In this document: positions 1 through 11,480 of the stretch, piece after piece
Position numbering within the stretch: position 1 is the stretch's first letter
How the letters are laid out: every line of letters starts with the position of its first letter
Translations under genes and position numbers: made by a program
Source: Gentiana macrophylla
Taxonomy: Eukaryota > Streptophyta > Magnoliopsida > Gentianales > Gentianaceae
Reading direction: 5' to 3'
Assembly (NCBI GenBank): GCA_026214975.1
Contig: CM047805.1
Location: 108,619,845-108,683,844 of the forward strand
Length of the DNA: 64,000 bases
The notes under the pieces: generated by a model
Databases searched by the model: none
What the model was told of the DNA's origin: nothing
The model's input: only the letters and a program-made list of their open reading frames with translations

Positions 1-229
1 TTTTAACCTTTACTTTTGATTTTCTTTCACTGGATTAAAACTGACTAAGATCAGTTCTTTGGTGTGTTCAGTTCCGTCAATTATTTAGTTCAGTAGGTCA
101 GTTTGAGATTATTGATGTCAATAACTGATCTGTCAAGTGAGCGCACCCAGCATGACAAAGATCAATCACTTTGACAAATCTATGAGCTTAAACTGACTTA
201 ACTGACTTTGATAATTCCCAATTCAGTTC
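1..229 (-). other. Post-pol spacer of copia A
   Basis: No convincing reading frame. It follows the end of the RNase H domain on the minus strand and is rich in short CAGTT/AACTGA words also found in the LTR of A and in the post-RNase H spacer of S. It is most likely the start of the region between pol and the third ORF. Confidence 0.5.
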
Positions 230-786
230 TCAATTTTTTGGAAACCTTTCTTTGTCCAGTGGTTTGGTTAAAATTTCAGCCAACTGATCTTCAGTTGGGA
301 CGTAGAGAACTGTAACGTCCTTTTTCTCTACATGATCCCTTATAAAGTGATGTCTTACATCAATGTGTTTAGTCCTTGAGTGAAAAACTTGATTGTCAGT
401 TATGGCTAGTGCACTTGTATTATCACACATTATAGGAATCATTCCTTCTTCTATCCCATAATCTCTTAACTGTTGTCTGATCCATAAAACTTGAGCACAA
501 CAGCTTCCAACCGCTATATACTCAGCTTCAGCTGTTGATATTGAGATTGAGTTTTGTTTCTTACTGAACCATGACACAAGTCTATTTCCTAGTAACTGAC
601 ATCTGCCTGAAGTACTTTTCTGTCCACCTTGAATCCAGCATAATCTGAGTCTGAGTAGGATATCAGTTTGAATTCTCCTTCCTTTGAGTACCATATCCCT
701 ACTCTTTCTGTGTCTTTCAAATACTTAAAGGGTTTTATCAGTTCTCTAGTATACTTAGTTTGATGAATGAAAATCCCATCATCCAT
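230..786 (-). pseudogene. RNase H domain of copia A
   Basis: The long frame 230-694 encodes a typical copia RNase H. It has the motif LVSWFSKKQNSIS, then STAEAEYIA, LWIRQQL, a MCDNTSA block, HSRTKHIDVRHHFIRD and the C-terminal DQLAEILTKPL. The upstream part (589-786) lies in another frame ([10 protein letters not shown]), so a frameshift separates the N-terminal SDSDYAG motif from the rest. In an active element this domain removes the RNA strand during reverse transcription. The protein ends about where pol ends in the family. It is part of a dead polyprotein and not a stand-alone gene. Confidence 0.88.
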
Positions 787-1449
787 TTGCTAAACTTGTA
801 ATCCAAGAAAGTAATTCAGTTCTCCCATCATACTCATTTGAAATTTGCTCTTCATCAAACTTGCAAATTTCTCACAGAGTTGTTCATTTTAAGATCCAAA
901 AATAATGTCATCGACATAGATTTGAACTAGGAGAGTACTTTCTTCCACTTTCATCCTGAACAAGGTTTTATCAATGGTTCATTTCATAAAACCATTACCC
1001 ACCAAAAACTGAGACAGAGTTTCATACCAAGATCTGGGTGCCTGTTATAGTCCATAAGGTGCTTTTCTCAGTTTGAAAACTTTGTCAGCTTGATCTTTGA
1101 TTTCAAATCCAGGCGGTAGTTGTACATAGACTTCTTCTTCAAGTATCCCATTCAAAAATGCACTTTTAACGTCCATCTGGTATACTATGAATTTCTTGTG
1201 AGCTGCAAAGGCAAGATATATCCTGATTGCCTCTAATCTTGCTACTGGGGCATAAGTTTCATCGAAGTCTATCCTTTCTGCTTGTGAATAACCTTTTGCT
1301 ACAAGTCTGGCCTTATTTCTGACAATGTTTCCATCTTCATCAAGCTTGTTTCTGAATACCCACCTAGTGCCTATTATGTTGACATGATCGGGTTTATCCA
1401 CCAATTCCCAAACTTGATTTCTCTCAAATTCGTTAAGTTCTTCTTGCAT
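787..1449 (-). pseudogene. Reverse transcriptase domain of copia A
   Basis: Frame 1045-1449 carries the N-terminal RT blocks: [55 protein letters not shown] and VYVQLPPGF. Downstream on the minus strand, around 898-930, the catalytic box VQIYVDDIIFG is still present, although stops and a frameshift separate it from the first part (a stop near 1046 follows APYGL). The domain order and the YVDD box are those of plant Ty1/copia RT (RVT_2). Several stop codons between 787 and 1045 make it non-functional. Confidence 0.88.
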
Positions 1450-1922
1450 GGCTAGGATCCACTATGGATCATTTAAAGCTTCTTCAATTTCGTTTGGTTC
1501 AGACTGAGATAGAAAGCATGCTATCATAGCATCTAGCTGATGTCTTGTCCGAACAACTTCTTGGAAATTACCAATCACCTGTTCTTTAGGGTGATCTTTC
1601 ATCCATTGATGTACTGGGGATTGCATCAAGAGGTCTTCATTTTGTTGAATTGGTTCTTCTTGATCTTGATCAATTTGAGTTGGATCAGTTTCCTGTTGGT
1701 TTTCGATGGCGGAGGTTACATTCTATCGCAATTGAGATCGATCTCCGATCCAAGAATCGAGATCCTTAATCTTCCAATATCTATAAAAGCGGTTCGGAGT
1801 TTTTCCGAGTCGAGACCGAGAAGCGGTTCTTCTTTATCTTCAATTGTATCTCCAGTAAAGTTTGGTTCATCAAAAAACACATGTATTGATTCTTCGTGCT
1901 TGAGTGTTCGTTTGTTTAACAC
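1450..1922 (-). pseudogene. Integrase-RT linker of copia A
   Basis: This is the variable region between integrase and RT. Frame 1716-1922 contains ESIHVFFDEPNFTGD, the conserved ESIHVxFDEP motif found just before the linker in Sirevirus-like copias. The remainder is acidic and poorly conserved, as usual for this segment, and is interrupted by stops. The plus-strand ORF at 1540-1983 in the same place is a shadow. Confidence 0.7.
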
Positions 1923-2800
1923 TCTAAAAGCTTTACTAAAACTTGAATATCCCAGAAATATTCCTTCATCACCTTTGGGCTGAAAAACCTTAAGCTGATC
2001 CTTCCCATTATTGTGAATAAAGCATTTCCTTCAAAGGTATGAAAATATAAGACAACTGGTTTTCTTCCATTCCAAACCTCATAAGGTGTCTTTTCATGTC
2101 TTTTGTTCATGAGAGCTCGATTCTGAGTGTAGTAAGCTGTATTTAGTGGTTCTGCCCAATATTTTTCTGGCAGATTTGATTCATAAATCATTGTCCTTTC
2201 AGCTTCTTTGAGTATTCTATTTCTCTATTAAGTTAATCCATTCTGCTGAGGTGTTGTTGTAGCTGCAAGCTGATGTAATACTCCATTTCTCCACAATACT
2301 CAATGATTATATTGTTGAGAAATTTAGTTTCTTTATCAGATCTAATCTTGACCACTGTAACTCCTTTCTATTTCTGGAGTCTCTTGAGAAGTTCTGTGAG
2401 CTGTTGCTTGGTTTCACTTTTCTTAGACATGAAGATAACCCATGTATATCTTGAATAGTCATCAACTACCATCAAGGTGTATTTCTCTCTGCTAACACTG
2501 ATTGGCGTAATTGGTCAAAATAAGTCCATATGCATCAGTGCTAAAACTCTGGTTGTTGAGTGTTGAAACTTAGTCTTGAAACTTGCTTTGGTTTGCTTCC
2601 CTTGTTTACATGCATCACACAAGTTGTCCTTCTTGAATGACATCTCTAGTAGTCCGATCACCAAGTTCTTCTTGACTAGTAAGTTGATACCATCAAAATT
2701 GATGTGACTCAGTTTCTTGTGCCACAACCAACTGAGTCATGACTTGGTATGCTCAATTAAACAAGTTTATGAAACTGCGGTAGACAAATCTACAACATAC
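1923..2800 (-). pseudogene. Integrase region of copia A
   Basis: Frame 2515-2727 gives the GAG-pre-integrase zinc region (WHKKLSHINF ... CDACKQGKQTKASF) followed by the start of the integrase core (MHMDLF). Frame 1916-2191 gives the C-terminal core (EKYWAEPLNTAYYTQNRA ... TPYEVWNGRKP). Between them the core is split over frames, but VVDDYSRYTW and IRSD blocks can be read in the translated minus strand. Together these are the HHCC and DDE parts of a copia integrase. The region around 2220-2290, where PQQNG would lie, is frame-shifted. Confidence 0.82.
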
Positions 2801-3130
2801 ATATTCTCTTTCCTACTTCCAGCAAGAACTACTTGGAATGCTGTTTCATTGACAACAATGTAGAAATATTTGTCAGAGGTTACTTTGTATCCCATGTCAC
2901 AAAATTGACTAGTGTGGAGGAGATTGTAGTGCAGTCCTTCCATATAAGATACATGCTTGATTGTAAGTCCATTTTAACCAACATTCCATAACCTCTTGTA
3001 AATCCTGGTTTGTCCCTGCTTCCAAAATTTACTCTGGGTCCATCTTTGACTACAAAATCAACTTGACAGTCCTTGCTCCTTGTCATATGTCTTGAGCATC
3101 CTTGTCAAAATACCAAATATCTGCAAGACA
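2801..3130 (-). pseudogene. Aspartic protease remnant of copia A
   Basis: Frame 2880-3086 contains MTRSKDC, FVVKDGPRVNFG and GYGMLVK. These match the region just after the catalytic DSGCSRHMT motif of Sirevirus proteases. The motif itself, around 3080-3110, is frame-shifted: GCSRHMT is readable but the Asp-Ser part is broken by a stop. The enzyme would process the Gag-Pol polyprotein in a live element. This copy cannot. Confidence 0.7.
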
Positions 3131-4764
3131 AATTAAAATGTTTTAGGTACCCAACTCTGTTTGGGTCCGTAGGAAGTCATTTGTCGGTGCAACTCAAGGG
3201 ATATTTCCATAAGGTCTTCTCTGGAAATTGTTGCACTTTTTTTCACATATGTAAGCAACACTCCCATAGTATCTATTCTTGGATTATGCCTTATTTATAT
3301 GATTTCTCAAGTCTTTTGGTGGCCTGAATAATAACTATCATTATGTTTGTCTTGAGGTCTATGTTGACTTGATGCATTGAGGTTTCTACTGAGGATTGGG
3401 GTAAGTCCTTTGCTAAGTCTTGGACTGAAACTTATGATAAGTTTTCTATCTAGAATGATTGTTCCTATCAGTTTTATTAATGGTTCAGAAAAATTCCAAT
3501 CATCATCAGTGGGGTATAGCCTTCCTTTCCCCCTGACTGTGTGAATCTTTGAATTTTTAACATTCTTAGATTTACTCTGACTAAAAAATTTCTGGTTCTT
3601 AACATGATCAACTTTTCTAGATCTAGCAGTTTATCCACTCTTCATGTTTCCTTGATGTGCAGCTGATTTACCTTTAGGTCTGCTTTTGTAATTCAACGTA
3701 GGTGACTTCTTGGAAAACTGATGTTGAGACTGAGTTGATTCACATAGAATTTGTTTTACTGGTTCAACAATCTTCTCAGTTTGAGGAAATTTCGTGGCTA
3801 TGCCAGTTTTGACATTAGGTTCAGCAACTTTGCTCGTTCCTTCCTTCGAAGTATGTTTTGTATCAAATCCTAAGCCAGTTCTGTCTCCATATGGCTTTCC
3901 GGATTTGAATCCAGTAGCTGAACTTGACTGAGCAAAAGATTCCGTTGCTGCTGCTAATGCAATAGTCGACATCGACTCTTTCCCTTGTCGATTAAAGTCG
4001 GTTTCAACGTGTTCAATTCAGCTTTCAATCTTTCAACTTCTAGAATTGGACATTCTTTTTTCAGCTTTAATTGACTCATAACCAGCTTGTATAGTCACCA
4101 GCTGATTCATCAATTCCTCAAGAGTTTCTTCTAATTCTGGATTTCTAGGATTGAAGTTAGCAGTTGAAGAACAAGCATTTTGCATGGAAATCTGTCCTGA
4201 GCTATACTTAGAGTTAGATTCACATACTTTATTTTGATATTCCATGTGAGCCATTAGAGTTGTATCATATGATAGTCTTTCTGTACCAGCTTCATAGTCT
4301 GACTCATCTCCAGCTAGGAGAGCCCTTCTACCAGGTCTTCGTTGCTGAATCTTCTTACCAGTCAGCTCTGGACATTCAGCTATGTAATGTCCAGGCTTTT
4401 TGCACTTAAAGAAAAGATACTCGTCATCTTTCCTTTTCTCGGGAGTCTTTTTAATGTACTTCCGAGTGACAGGAAGTCCATTTTTCATTCTTTGAATTCT
4501 ATTAATCATTAAAGCCATATGCTCTTCCATCTCATCTAACTGTTGAAGATTGCTAGATGATGTTTGTTGAATTTCATTGGATGTTGCTGCAAGGGCTATT
4601 GTCATGGGTTCCTCCAGAGCTTTGATTATTGTTGATGTGCTTATGAAGTCTTCACTGAATTCATAAGCTTTCAGATATGTGAAGATTTTGAAGGAATCTT
4701 CTATATCGAGTCTTCTTGACTCTTCCATTGCTGTCACCTTTATTTTCCAGGTCATAGGTAAAGC
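3131..4764 (-). pseudogene. Gag (main part) of copia A
   Basis: Frame 4033-4755 has the UBN2-type Gag C-terminal half (SRRLDIEDSFKIFTYLKAYE) and a nucleocapsid zinc knuckle reading FFKCKKPGHYIAEC. The first cysteine of the expected CX2CX4HX4C is replaced by Phe. The frame 3631-3972 is the basic and Ser/Gly-rich tail that leads to protease. The N-terminal part of the same gene lies at 16033-16561, on the far side of G1, so the gypsy insertion interrupts this gag. The stretch 3131-3630 continues the tail with stops. Confidence 0.82.
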
Positions 4765-6226
4765 TGTTAAGGGTGATTTTATATGATTTATATCGTTATA
4801 TTTTGTAATAAATTCCCCTCATATTTGTATAATTTGCATAGAAAACAAGTGTTTAATTGATTTATTAAGTAAATGAGGTTTTTAATGAGTTATTCGCAAA
4901 ATAGGTTAATTTTGGTGTTTTAATGATGATTTTATGTTTATTTGGATGATATTACGTTTTGCGATGTTTTGATGTGTTATAGATACATATTTGCGGCTCA
5001 AGTGATGATCAGAAAGAGATAAAATTGAAGATTTCGAATTTGATTACATTGGACGAAAGCGTCGTGTCCCGTCGAGGTGGACGGGCGTCCATCAAAGCGA
5101 TCAAGCGTCCAGAGAGAGTTTTACATTGAGAGAGTTTGGGCGTTGCATGGACGAAGCGCTCGCTTTAGCGTCAAAGCATCCGGGCGGGCGTCCAGGAAGG
5201 CCAGACGGGCGTCCGCGGCCGACTTTGCTTGAACCGACTTATTTCTCTATATATAGTCGCGTTTTTCTCACACAAAGGATCAGATATTCGAACCCTAAAC
5301 CCTAGGGGCGGCTCAGGCTGCGTTTTTCCTTAGTTTTCCTTCAGTTTTATGCACTCAAATCCTAGATTAAACTAGTTAATTTTATGTTCTTTTCTTCAAC
5401 AATTCAAGCAACTCGAGTGATGTTTAGAGGCTAAGGCTTCCTTGAACAAGCGTTGTGAAGCCATCCATCAACATATTGATTTCGTTTCCGGATTATCTTG
5501 TTAGTATTTTATTCAAGTTGTATCTTTATTATCGTTTATCATTGTTTATTGCAATTATATCGATAGATCGTTGCATGATTGATTGTTTGTTTGATTTGGA
5601 TGAAAATCTTGTTAAACCCTAGAATCAACATAATAAAGATTAGATTTTTAACCTATAAAATAACGAGAGTTAATTAGGTTGAATTTCTAGATAACTAGAT
5701 TGAGAGATCTTACACCTTTGCTTTGAAAGTAATAATCTTTAAAATCGAGAGATAGAAGATTAAGAAACGAACTTTTCTAAGAAATTAGGAGTTCATGCCT
5801 TTGATTTGGTGAATCACAACTTGGTTAGAAATCACGAGATAATCTGGATCGGAATTGATAGTTGTAGGATAGGTGGATCAATTGATTGTTCGTTTCGTAA
5901 ATTATTGATTAAAATCCTCGAACTTGAATTGTTTAGCTTAGTTAGTCTTTTATTGCATAATAGGTTTAGTTTAGTTTAAATTGGTTCGCAACTATATTTT
6001 CCTGGCTTTGGATTGACAACCCTCCTGTCGGTTTATACATTTTGCTTTCGTGTTTAGTTTTGTTTTAGTAATAGCAAATTAGAAGAAGTAATAAATTAGA
6101 TTAAACAACCTCGATTCCCTGAGATCGACTCCGGTATTAGTCACTATACTACGATCCCTACATTTGGGGAATACCGGATTTATAAATATTATTACTTGTT
6201 ATTTTCATTAGATAAAATCCGAGACA
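4765..6226 (+). repeat. 5' LTR of G1
   Basis: It starts TGTTAAGGG and ends CCGAGACA, and is repeated at 14593-16032. It contains a TATA-like ATATATAG (about 5251-5259) shortly after a CpG-rich block of GGACG/CGTCC words (about 5050-5215), then a long AT-rich R/U5. The copies agree almost base for base outside the CpG-rich block, which differs by many substitutions and indels. Confidence 0.95.
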
Positions 6227-6232
6227 AGTTTT

Positions 6233-6250
6233 TGGCGCCGTTGCCGGGGA
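6233..6250 (+). promoter_or_regulatory. G1 primer-binding site (tRNA-Asp)
   Basis: TGGCGCCGTTGCCGGGGA starts six bases after the LTR end. It matches the complement of the 3' end of plant tRNA-Asp, the primer typical of Athila-type gypsy elements. Reverse transcription of the minus strand would start here. Confidence 0.92.
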
Positions 6251-6966
6251 ATCGGTACGGTTGTCTAGTTTATCAATTTTTACGATTTTTGTTATAAGTT
6301 TGTATAAAAGGGTTAGTTAGGGCACACGGTAGTATTTTTGGCGTAACTTTCGGCTCGAGTGTCCGACATGCCATAGACCCCAATTCGGAAAGCTCTTTCC
6401 GGCTCGAGGTCAAAATCTGCTGTTTTCCCTTCCATTTTGGCCCCAGAAGATTTCAACATGTTTTTTTTTACCGTCTTAGTTTTTTTTTTCTGTTTTAAAT
6501 TTTTCGTAGGTAGATTTTAATTAGGTAATTAGGGTTTTAGTTAGGGTTTAGGGTCTTCTCTTTATAGTTCCCTTGAGATTAGTTTTTCCTTTCTATCTGT
6601 TTTATGTCTTTCTGTTTTTCTCCCCATCTTTTCCTACTGTTTTTCTCTGTTCCTGCTTCGTTTTTATGCTTCCAAACGGGCGTCTAGACCAGTGGACGCC
6701 CGTCTGTTCTAAATTTCTCGACTCTGAATCGTTTTTGACTTGTCGGACGAGCGTCCATCCAATTTGGACGTCCGTCCAGTTCTTCAGCTTATCCAGACGA
6801 GCGTTCGGGTTATCCAGACGCCCGTCCAGTTCATCCTCCAGCCAGACGCCCGTCCAGGACCTTGGACGCCCGTCTGTCCTTTTATTTTATTTTATTTTAT
6901 TTTAATTTCTTTTCATAGGTTTTAACCTTTAGTCCTTAGTTTAACCTTTAGTTTTTAGTTATAGTT
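6251..6966 (+). other. G1 leader with repeated CGTCC motifs
   Basis: Untranslated leader between the primer site and gag. From about 6675 to 6870 it holds a run of short CpG-rich words of the type GACGCCCGTC, GGACGAGCGTCC and CCAGACGAGCG, on both strands and separated by T-rich spacers. The same words occur in the LTR block. Two overlapping short ORFs (6573-6905, 6740-6925) run through it but have repeat-driven composition and are unlikely to be genes. Confidence 0.7.
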
Positions 6967-8529
6967 GTGCTTGAGGATCGGTTAGCTGAGGAGATCGAAG
7001 ACATAGTCATTATGGCTGCAGAAGATAGACGTACGTTGGTTGACTACGCCATGCCTGGCGAAGTCAAAGTCAACCCGGCTATCGTCATACCAACCATAAA
7101 TGCACACACCTTCGAGCTCAAACCCGGGCTCATTCAAATGATGCAGCAAGCATCAATCTTTCATGGTTTTCCTTCTGAAAATCCTCATACACACGTACAC
7201 ACATTTCTGGAGATATGTGGTACGACTCGCATCCAAGGAGTCAGTGAGGATGCCATAAAGTTGAAACTTTTTCCGTTTTCCTTGAAGGGAGAGGCAAAAG
7301 AGTGGTACAGCTCTCTCCCTGCTGAATCCATTACCACCTGGGCTGGACTCGAAAAAGAGTTCCTAAGTCAATATTTCCCACCATCCAAGACAGCCCAGTG
7401 CCTAAGAGAAATATTTAATTTCTATCAGACGGAAAACGAGTCATTCTTTGAGGCATGGAAGAGATTCAAGGCTCTTCTTCGTAAATGTCCCCACCATGGT
7501 GTGGACTTGCAGAGGCAAGTCAACACATTTTTCAGCGGATTGACCGAGCTCACTAAGGGCATGGTCAATAGTTCTTCTGGTGGGGCATTTTTAAGGAAAA
7601 CACCTGAAGAGGGGTGGGCATTATTCGAGGATATTGCCAAATACAATTATGCCCCCTCGTGTCAAGCTATTCAAGCACCACCTCCTCCTCCTAGGATCGA
7701 GGAGGTGAACATGCAGAATGAAATCGCCATGCTGAAACAGCAGCTGGCCACTCTTACGACGTCTCCAAAGCCGAGTTATCATACTCCCTCATTTCCGCAG
7801 AACTCTGAAGTTCTGTATTGTGACAATTGGTGTCAAACTGGCCACATGGTTAGCCAATGTCAATTCATTTCCCTATCGACCTATCAAGTCAATGCTGTCC
7901 AGAATCATGGACAATACAATCCAATCACATGCCAGGTATGTGATGATATGGGGCACATCGCTTGCTTCGTTTACGTCTATGATTGGGACAGAATGCGTAA
8001 ATCAATGCTTTTAATGGCCAATGAATCGAGAGATTCAATAATCGATTCTCGGCCAAGAAAATCTCCAAAACCAAGGGTTCAATCGGTCTTCAAGTTTCAA
8101 TCCAAATTCTCATTTCAATCGTAATCAAAACTTCAATAGAAACCCTGGTTTTCCTCGGAACCAAAATAATTTTTCCAATTCTAATCGAGAGGTTCAATCC
8201 AAATTGGCCAAACAATTCAAATCTGCGTTTGAGAATAGTTCCACCAATCTTTCCCATGAGCTTTCAGAACTCTCAAGGCTCCTCGCACTTTAATGATCTT
8301 GAAGCTAAAGTGGACTCTATAAGAAGGAGATAAAAGATGATTTCCAATCCTATCGGAAAGAGCAAAATAATAATTTCCAATTGTTCTTTGAATACAATCA
8401 AGAATCTTGAAAGGCGCAAGGGCAAAAGGATGGTCGATAGCTAAAACTGATTTGAATTACGGCCAATGCACCGACTGGTTCCTTCCATTCCTTACGGTAG
8501 AGAAGAGGCGGTGCAATGAATCTTAAGCG
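6967..8529 (+). pseudogene. Gag of G1
   Basis: The 385-residue frame 6967-8124 holds the retrotransposon Gag domain. Recognisable are FPFSLKGEAKEWYSSLP, WAGLEKEFLSQYFPP, an FxEAWKRFKALLRKCPHHG block and QVNTFFSGL (residues about 95-200), then a Pro-rich linker (APPPPPR) and two degenerate zinc knuckles (YCDNWCQTGHMVSQC and CQVCDDMGH). The protein would form the particle that packages the RNA. After 8124 the frame is lost. Asn-rich coding (RNFNRNQNF type) continues in other frames to about 8290, so the C-terminus is broken. The upstream in-frame start at 6967 is a plausible but not proven initiation codon. Confidence 0.85.
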
Positions 8530-9780
8530 GTGCTCAATCGAGTGGTCCTCTCACCAGGGAAACCACTAGCCCCTCCTGCCAGTGATAAGGCAGGAGGGGA
8601 AGTTGAGCATCTACGTTCCCCCGTTCTGCAAGAAAAGACTCAGGTGGCTGATCCCCTGAGAGGTGAAGAAGTTGTAAGTCCTCAGGTGGCTGTTCCCCTG
8701 AGGAATGAAGAATCAAGTGAAAGTCAGGAGGGTGATCCCCTGACTAATAAAAAGTCAGAAAAAGTTGTAAGGTGGAAGGACATGGAAGACAAAGCTGTCA
8801 GTGCTTCCTCAAAGAAAGTATTTTCTGAGAGTGAGTTGAAGAAGCTTCCATTTCCACCTAGGAGAAGCAACATTCCCTTGAGTGAAGTTAAGAAATATGA
8901 AAAAGTGCTTAATTTCTTTGAAAAATACTCGAGTTAATCTTCCATTATCTGAAGTTTTGGTTGAGATGCCTAAGTATACTAAATTCATCAAGGATGTTGT
9001 TTCTTCGAAGAAGAAGTTAGCAGAAATGGATCAGGCAATTGGTGAGGATTGTTCAATGATCAATTATTCGGACTTACCAATCAAAAGAGGTGACCCCGGA
9101 AAATTCGTGCTCACATTGCAGATGGGAGGCTTAGTCTTTCCAAATTCTTTATGTGACTTGGGTGCATCCATCAGCCTGATGCCATTGTCTGTGTGTGAGC
9201 AGCTGGGTTTACAAAGTCTTCTAGAACCCACTTCCATGAACCTTCAGTTCGCCGATAGATCTTCTAAGAAAGCTTCAGGGATTCTGAAAGACATTTTAGT
9301 CCTGATCGATAGATTTACCTTTCCTGTTGATTGGTACGTCTTTGAAAAGGATGAAAATGTTCCCCTGATTCTTGGAAGACCTTTCCTATCCACAGCTAGA
9401 GCCCTCATCGATTGCGATGGTGGGCAAGTGACTATTCGAGTTGGTGACCAGGAGGTGAGCTATAGTGTCTCTAAATCTATTCAAGTACCCTCTGGTTCTC
9501 CAACCGGCTTTTCCATTGAGAAGTCTTTTAATGACTTCAATGACTGTATGGACGAGCAAGTCAAGGCTGTGGAAGCGGAATATGAGCGATTGATCGATAA
9601 TCTGAATAGCCATGGTGTGGTTAATCTAGATCAATTAGCAGCTGACTTTGAGGATGAGTTATTAAGAGAAGAAGCTTTGGCAGTGGAGCCACTAAGTAAG
9701 CTCAGCGATGCTGAGTTGAAAAGTGGAGGGCTTAAATCGAGTTTAGAGGATCCCCCTGCAGATCTAGTTCTGAAGCCGTT
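8530..9780 (+). pseudogene. Protease region of G1
   Basis: Frame 8530-8937 is a charged linker with short repeats (VADPLRGEE, VAVPLRNEE, GDPLTNKK) ending in KLPFPPR. A frameshift near 8930 moves the reading into frame 8882-10171, which continues with VNLPLSEVLVEMPKYTKFIKD and the protease core. The active-site motif is CDLGASISLMPLS (about 9152-9190), the DLGAS variant typical of Athila/Tat proteases, followed by ADRSSKKASGILKD and LILGRPFLSTARALID, the flap and C-terminal strand of a retropepsin. The frameshift prevents a continuous Gag-Pol. Confidence 0.85.
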
Positions 9781-10905
9781 ACCTAAACATCTTAAGTATG
9801 TGTTCCTACGTGAAGGTGACAAGCTTCCCTTGATCATATCTGCCAAGCTATCTCGAATAGAAGAGCTAAAACTGTTAAACGTCTTGCGCAAAAACGAAAA
9901 AGCCTTTGGATGGCAGGTGGGAGATATCCGAGGAATATCTCCTGACATCTGCATGCACAAGATCAGGACTAGTGAGGGTGCTAAATGTGTAAGACAGCCC
10001 CAGAGGAGGCTTAACCCTCACATGCAAGCAGTAGTCAAGAAGGAGATCATTAAGCTTCTAGATATGGGTATCATTTACGCCATTGCTGACAGCGAGTGGG
10101 TTTCCCCGACTCAAGTAGTTCCCAAAAAGGGTGGAATTACTATTGAGAAGAATGAGAAGGAGAAGAGATAGCATTGAGGCTCAAGCATGAGGCTATAGAG
10201 TGTGTATTGACTATAGAAAACTCAATGAGGTCACAATGAAAGATCATTTCCCCCTTCCTTTCATTGACCGAGATGCTTGAGCGTCTAGCGGGGCACGATT
10301 CTCTTGTTTCCTAGATGGATATTCGAGGATACTTCCGGATACCCATCGATCCTATTGACCAAGAGAAGACCACTTTCACTGCCCGTATGGTACATTCGCT
10401 TATAGGCGGATGCCATTTAGTCTCAGTAATGCCTGACCACCTTTCAAAGGTGTATGATGGCTATCTTTGACGGGCTAGTTGAAAAGTGTATGGAGATTTT
10501 CATGGACGACTTTTTCGGTCTTTGGTCAATCCTTCGATGATTGCCTCGATAATCTTGATCAGGTGTTATCTAGGTGTGTGGAAAAGAACTTGGTGCTAAA
10601 TTGGGAGAAATGCCATTTTATGGTAGATGAAGGAATAGTTCTTGGCCACAAAGTGTCCGCCAAAGGTATTGAGGTAGATAGGGCTAAAGTGGCAGCTATT
10701 GAGAAAATGAGCTATCCTAAGAATGTGCGTGAAGTTAGAGGTTTTCTTGGACATGTCGGTTTCTACCGAAGATTCATTCAGGACTTCTCCAAGATAGCCA
10801 AGCCCCTGTCCACTTTACTAAAGGAAGACGTTGAGTTTAATTTTGATGAGAGCTGCAAGCAAGCGTTTGAGGAGCTTAAGGATCGTTTAATATCTGCTTC
10901 AATTC
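9781..10905 (+). pseudogene. Reverse transcriptase of G1
   Basis: The domain starts with LKYVFLREGDKLPLIIS and proceeds through RQPQRRLNPHMQAVVKKEIIKLLDMGIIY and SEWVSPTQVVPKKGG (frame ends at 10171). The middle (about 10195-10480: CIDYRKLNEVT, then palm blocks) is spread over several frames with stops. The catalytic box reads IFMDDF near 10494, and an extra T just after it shifts frame into the long ORF 10479-11783 (VFGQSFDDCLDNL ... VLNWEKCHFMV). The thumb and connection continue with FLGHVGFYRRFIQDFSKIAKPL. This is a Ty3/gypsy RT with its two catalytic Asp present but no intact frame. Confidence 0.88.
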
Positions 10906-11480
10906 TTATATCGCCTGACTGGAACCTACCTTTTGAGCTTATGTGCGATGCATCGAACTATGCGGTTGGTGCTGTTCTAGGACAAAAGATCAAAGGGAAA
11001 TTCCAGCCTATCTATTACGCCAGTCACACATTGAACCCCTCTCAAGTTAACTATACCACTACCGAAAAGGAACTTTTGGCCGTAGTTTTTGCTATGGACA
11101 AGTTTCGTAGTTACTTGTTAGGAGCTCAAGTGATCGTGGTGGGTGATCACGCCGCTTCTGCGGTATCGATGACTAAGAAAGAGGCTAAACCGCGCCTACT
11201 ACGTTGGATACTGACCTTACAAGAGTTTGACGTTCAAATTAAGGACAAAAAGGGCAGTGAAAACGTAGTGGCTGATCACGTTTCTAGAATGTTAAGTGAG
11301 GAAAAGGATGATCCAGATGATATAGATCTTTACTTTCCTCTAGAGAACATTATGTTGATAGATGGTTGTCCTCCTGATGTTCCATGGTATTCTTCCATTG
11401 TAAACTACCTTCATGGCCGTTATCTCGATCCAGAGATGTCTTATCAGGAGAAGAAAAAGTTCTTCTCTGATTTGAAATAT
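10906..11480 (+). pseudogene. RNase H of G1
   Basis: Within the long frame 10479-11783 the RNase H reads LMCDASNYAVGAVLGQ, TEKELLAVVFAMDKFRSYLLG, VVGDHAA and [15 protein letters not shown], ending in VVADHVSRM. The acidic residues of the DAS, EKELLA and DHAA motifs are present. The TDHAALKYL motif usual in the family is altered to VGDHAASAV. The frame is open through the whole domain, unlike RT before it. Confidence 0.85.

Noticed and set aside
1540..1983. 147-codon plus-strand ORF with a hydrophobic start
   Set aside because: It is antisense to the conserved integrase/linker coding of copia A and has no domain of its own.
6573..6925. Two overlapping ORFs in the G1 leader
   Set aside because: They are generated by the repeated CGTCC words and lack homology. 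Gag begins after them.
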